Part shown: positions 36,242-37,678 of the stretch, one piece after another | Numbering within the stretch: position 1 is the stretch's first letter | Layout: every line of letters starts with the position of its first letter | Assembly (NCBI GenBank): GCA_016938235.1 | Contig: JAFGVA010000067.1 | Location: forward strand, 1-37,678 | Reading direction: 5' to 3' | From: Bacteroidales bacterium | Lineage (GTDB): Bacteria > Bacteroidota > Bacteroidia > Bacteroidales > UBA10428 | Length of the DNA: 37,678 nt | Translations under genes and position numbers: made by a program | Notes under the pieces: generated by a model | The model's database searches: none | Told to the model about the DNA's origin: nothing | The model's input: the letters and a program-made list of their open reading frames with translations, nothing else

Positions 36242-36913
36242 TTATTTTTCAATTAATTGTTTCAGAATATTTTCCGAATCCTTTATGGAAGTTTTCAGCC
36301 ATTCCAGTCTGATTTCATCCTGTTCCTGCTGGCTTAATCGCCAGTTGATCGATTCTGAATTTCGAAGTTTATATGTTAAAAAATGCAGAATCATTGCTGC
36401 CGAAACAGAAATATTAAAGCTTTCGGTGAAACCAAACATAGGAATTTTTAAATATTCATCTGCCAATTCAAGGGCCTCCTGGCTGAGTCCCCGTAATTCT
36501 GTGCCTAAAAGAATGGCAGCTTTACCTTTGTTCAGGTTAAAAACTTCAAGCTCAACATCGTTTGTGTGAGGGGTTGTTGCAATAATTCTGTAACCACTTT
36601 TTTTTAGCTTACTAATCGCGTCTTTAGTGTTGTTCTCTTTCTGGTTGTATTTATATAGGTTAAGCCATTTTTGAGAACCCAGGGCAACATCAGGATTCAC
36701 ATCATACTCGTTTTGATTTTCAATTATGTGTACATCCTGCACACCAAAGCAGTCGCAGGTACGCAAGACAGCACTTGCGTTATGGGGCTGAAAGATATCT
36801 TCAAGAACAACAGTTAAATACCTTGTTCTGTTTTTAATATTGCTGGCAAAAAGGTTTTTGCGCTCTTCGGTAACAAACTCTTCGAGGTTTTTTATTAGGT
36901 CTTTAATTTCCAT
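36242..36913 (-). CDS. SpoU/TrmH family RNA 2'-O-methyltransferase
   Basis: 223 aa from the ATG at 36913. A TTG further upstream would add 10 hydrophobic residues that lie within the HU terminator, so it is rejected. This SPOUT-fold enzyme shows motif 1 (NASAVLRTCDCFG, Asn45 and Arg51), motif 2 (LLGTELRGLS, 135-144) and motif 3 (IPMFGFTESFNISVSAAM, about 157-174), which form the trefoil-knot SAM site. The C-terminal helical extension (180-223) resembles TrmH, which methylates G18 of tRNA, so TrmH-like is the best guess. An rRNA-directed SpoU paralogue is the alternative. It lies downstream of HU, separated by a terminator. Confidence 0.9.
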   Translation of the reverse strand: MEIKDLIKNLEEFVTEERKNLFASNIKNRTRYLTVVLEDIFQPHNASAVLRTCDCFGVQDVHIIENQNEYDVNPDVALGSQKWLNLYKYNQKENNTKDAISKLKKSGYRIIATTPHTNDVELEVFNLNKGKAAILLGTELRGLSQEALELADEYLKIPMFGFTESFNISVSAAMILHFLTYKLRNSESINWRLSQQEQDEIRLEWLKTSIKDSENILKQLIEK

Positions 36914-36930
36914 AGAAATGCAATATAATA

Positions 36931-36960
36931 AAAAAGGGAGCAACTTAGTCGCCCCCTTTT
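36931..36960 (-). terminator. Rho-independent terminator of the HU gene
   Basis: Read on the minus strand: GGGGGCGAC, loop TAA, GTTGCTCCC (9-bp stem with two G-T wobbles), extended by A4/T4, then more T. It begins about 25 bases after the HU stop codon. Confidence 0.9.
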
Positions 36961-36984
36961 CACAAACACAATAATTTACCTGGT

Positions 36985-37254
36985 TTAAACAGCGCCAGCT
37001 AACTCACTGCCTGCTTTGAATTTAGCAACCTTTTTAGCAGCGATTTTAATTTCTTTGCCTGTTTGAGGATTGCGGCCGGTTCTAGCACTTCTTTCAGCTA
37101 CAGAGAATGTTCCGAAACCAACAAGAGCCACTTTATCACCTTTTTTAAGAGCACCTGAAGTGCTGTCGATAAATGCGTCCAATGCTTTTTTTGCATCAGC
37201 TTTTGTCAGGCCGGCACTTGCTGCCATAGCATCGATTAATTCTGCTTTGTTCAT
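36985..37254 (-). CDS. HU family DNA-binding protein
   Basis: An 89-aa histone-like protein that bends and compacts DNA as a dimer. The N-terminal helices are [28 protein letters not shown]; the hinge [12 protein letters not shown] is at about 39-50; the beta-arm with the conserved RNPQTGKEI/Pro tip is at about 60-70; and the C-terminal helix is [16 protein letters not shown]. Length (about 90 aa) and all family blocks are intact. The gene has a strong TTTG/TAnnTTTG promoter (37301-37331) and its own terminator, so it is a highly expressed monocistronic unit. It is most likely a housekeeping HU rather than an IHF subunit, because no IHF-specific features are seen. Confidence 0.97.
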   Translation of the reverse strand: MNKAELIDAMAASAGLTKADAKKALDAFIDSTSGALKKGDKVALVGFGTFSVAERSARTGRNPQTGKEIKIAAKKVAKFKAGSELAGAV

Positions 37255-37300
37255 CTTAAATTGTTTTTGGGTTAGTAATAAACACAGTAGTAATTAGGCA

Positions 37301-37331
37301 CAAATATAGATTTTTTGAAATGTGATCCAAA
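37301..37331 (-). promoter_or_regulatory. Promoter of the HU gene (Bacteroidota -33/-7 type)
   Basis: On the minus strand, TTTG (37331-37328), 19 bases, then TATATTTG (37308-37301) fit the TTTG/TAnnTTTG consensus at both boxes. Transcription would start about 40 bases before the HU ATG. Confidence 0.75.
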
Positions 37332-37443
37332 CCGGGAATAAAAAAATTACACTGAAAACTACAACCGTATCTAATAAAGGGAAATAAATTAAAAAAAATC
37401 TGTTTTTTTTCACACATCGCATCGTCGGTAAAAAAAAATGTTA

Positions 37444-37451
37444 TACTTTTG
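37444..37451 (+). promoter_or_regulatory. -7 box for tRNA-Ser
   Basis: TACTTTTG is an exact TAnnTTTG match that ends six bases before the tRNA, the right distance for transcription starting at or near the mature 5' end. No clear -33 TTTG is visible at the expected distance. Confidence 0.55.
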
Positions 37452-37456
37452 CCGCC

Positions 37457-37544
37457 GGAGAAATGGCAGAGTGGTCGAATGCGGCGGTCTTGAAAACCGT
37501 TGTGCGGCAACGCACCGGGGGTTCGAATCCCTCTTTCTCCGCCA
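37457..37544 (+). tRNA. tRNA-Ser (anticodon UGA)
   Basis: An 88-nt gene with acceptor arm GGAGAAA pairing with TTTCTCC, discriminator G and an encoded CCA. The D arm holds GGCAGAGTGGTCGAATGC. The anticodon loop CTTGAAA, between GGT and ACC stem bases, gives anticodon TGA, which reads UCN serine codons. A long variable arm (TGTGCGGCAACGCAC) is typical of class II tRNA-Ser. The T loop GTTCGAATC is standard. A terminator follows 10 bases later. Confidence 0.97.
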
Positions 37545-37554
37545 AAAGAAAAGA

Positions 37555-37581
37555 AAAGCTGGCTTTAATGCCGGCTTTTTT
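37555..37581 (+). terminator. Rho-independent terminator of tRNA-Ser
   Basis: Stem AAAGCTGGC (37555-37563), loop TTTAAT, arm GCCGGCTTT with one G-T pair, ending in a T run to 37581. Confidence 0.9.
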
Positions 37582-37591
37582 CATTTATAAA

Positions 37592-37642
37592 TGTTAATAA
37601 TCATTAGAAGTATACCACAAATAATCATCAAAAGTATACCAC
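37592..37642. repeat. Two tandem 23-bp repeats, possible IS21-like element end
   Basis: AATAATCATtAgAAGTATACCAC at 37596-37618 and AATAATCATcAaAAGTATACCAC at 37620-37642 differ at two of 23 bases (24-bp period). The outer copy is preceded by TGT at 37592-37594. IS21-family elements start with TG and carry multiple internal copies of a ~20-bp transposase-binding repeat at each end, which is the resemblance. The window stops 36 bases later, so no transposase can be seen. Confidence 0.45.
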
Positions 37643-37678
37643 TTACTTTCCCCAGTCTTAATTCTTTAGTAGCGTAGC

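Noticed and set aside
36914-36943. TTG start for the SpoU/TrmH methyltransferase
   Set aside because: The extra residues fall in the HU terminator hairpin; the ATG at 36913 gives a standard N-terminus.

Overview
The window is AT-rich chromosomal DNA from a member of the Bacteroidota, most likely a free-living Bacteroidia/Marinilabiliales-like or flavobacteria-like relative. The main evidence is a PorP/SprF-family outer-membrane protein beside a gliding-type (CHU_C) C-terminal sorting domain, which marks a type IX secretion system (T9SS). Further support comes from Bacteroidota-style TonB proteins, promoter boxes of the TTTG/TAnnTTTG type in front of the HU gene and tRNA-Ser, and few Shine-Dalgarno sequences.

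Layout. 1-1237: the tail of an upstream gene with a terminator, a STAS/SpoIIAA-like small protein, and a TRIC/UPF0126 membrane protein. 1362-7587: a compact histidine-degradation operon (hutH, hutU, hutI and a fused glutamate formimidoyltransferase/formimidoyl-THF cyclodeaminase) that takes histidine to glutamate and passes the one-carbon unit to tetrahydrofolate. 7670-7879: a very small basic lipoprotein. 7892-13249: a signalling/envelope cluster. An ECF sigma factor and a membrane zinc-finger anti-sigma carrying a TonB C-terminal domain run leftward. Across a 25-unit heptanucleotide array, a TonB protein and a VIT-VWA lipoprotein that also ends in a TonB C-terminal domain run rightward. 13588-16077: a TPR hybrid histidine kinase. 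16689-20131: a ketoacyl-ACP synthase III, a TPR protein and a secreted YD-like protein.

20272-31931 (leftward) is the most distinctive region. In transcription order it holds a giant secreted protein of about 2569 aa built from three repeated modules, a 436-aa secreted protein, a 350-aa protein with a T9SS type B sorting domain, and a PorP/SprF protein. The giant and the 436-aa protein have no recognisable T9SS sorting domain but end in the same short tail (TGPxxHIxNxWGx). I infer a multi-subunit surface structure: PorP/SprF and the type B protein form the base, and the other two are attached through this tail. This is a hypothesis from sequence pattern and gene order.

32241-37254 (leftward): a four-PAS histidine kinase, a GT39-like membrane glycosyltransferase, a SpoU/TrmH RNA methyltransferase and an HU protein. 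tRNA-Ser(UGA) and its terminator follow on the plus strand. The last ~90 bases hold two tandem 24-bp-period repeats that could be the end of an IS21-like element cut by the window edge. The intergenic regions are rich in short dispersed and tandem repeats.
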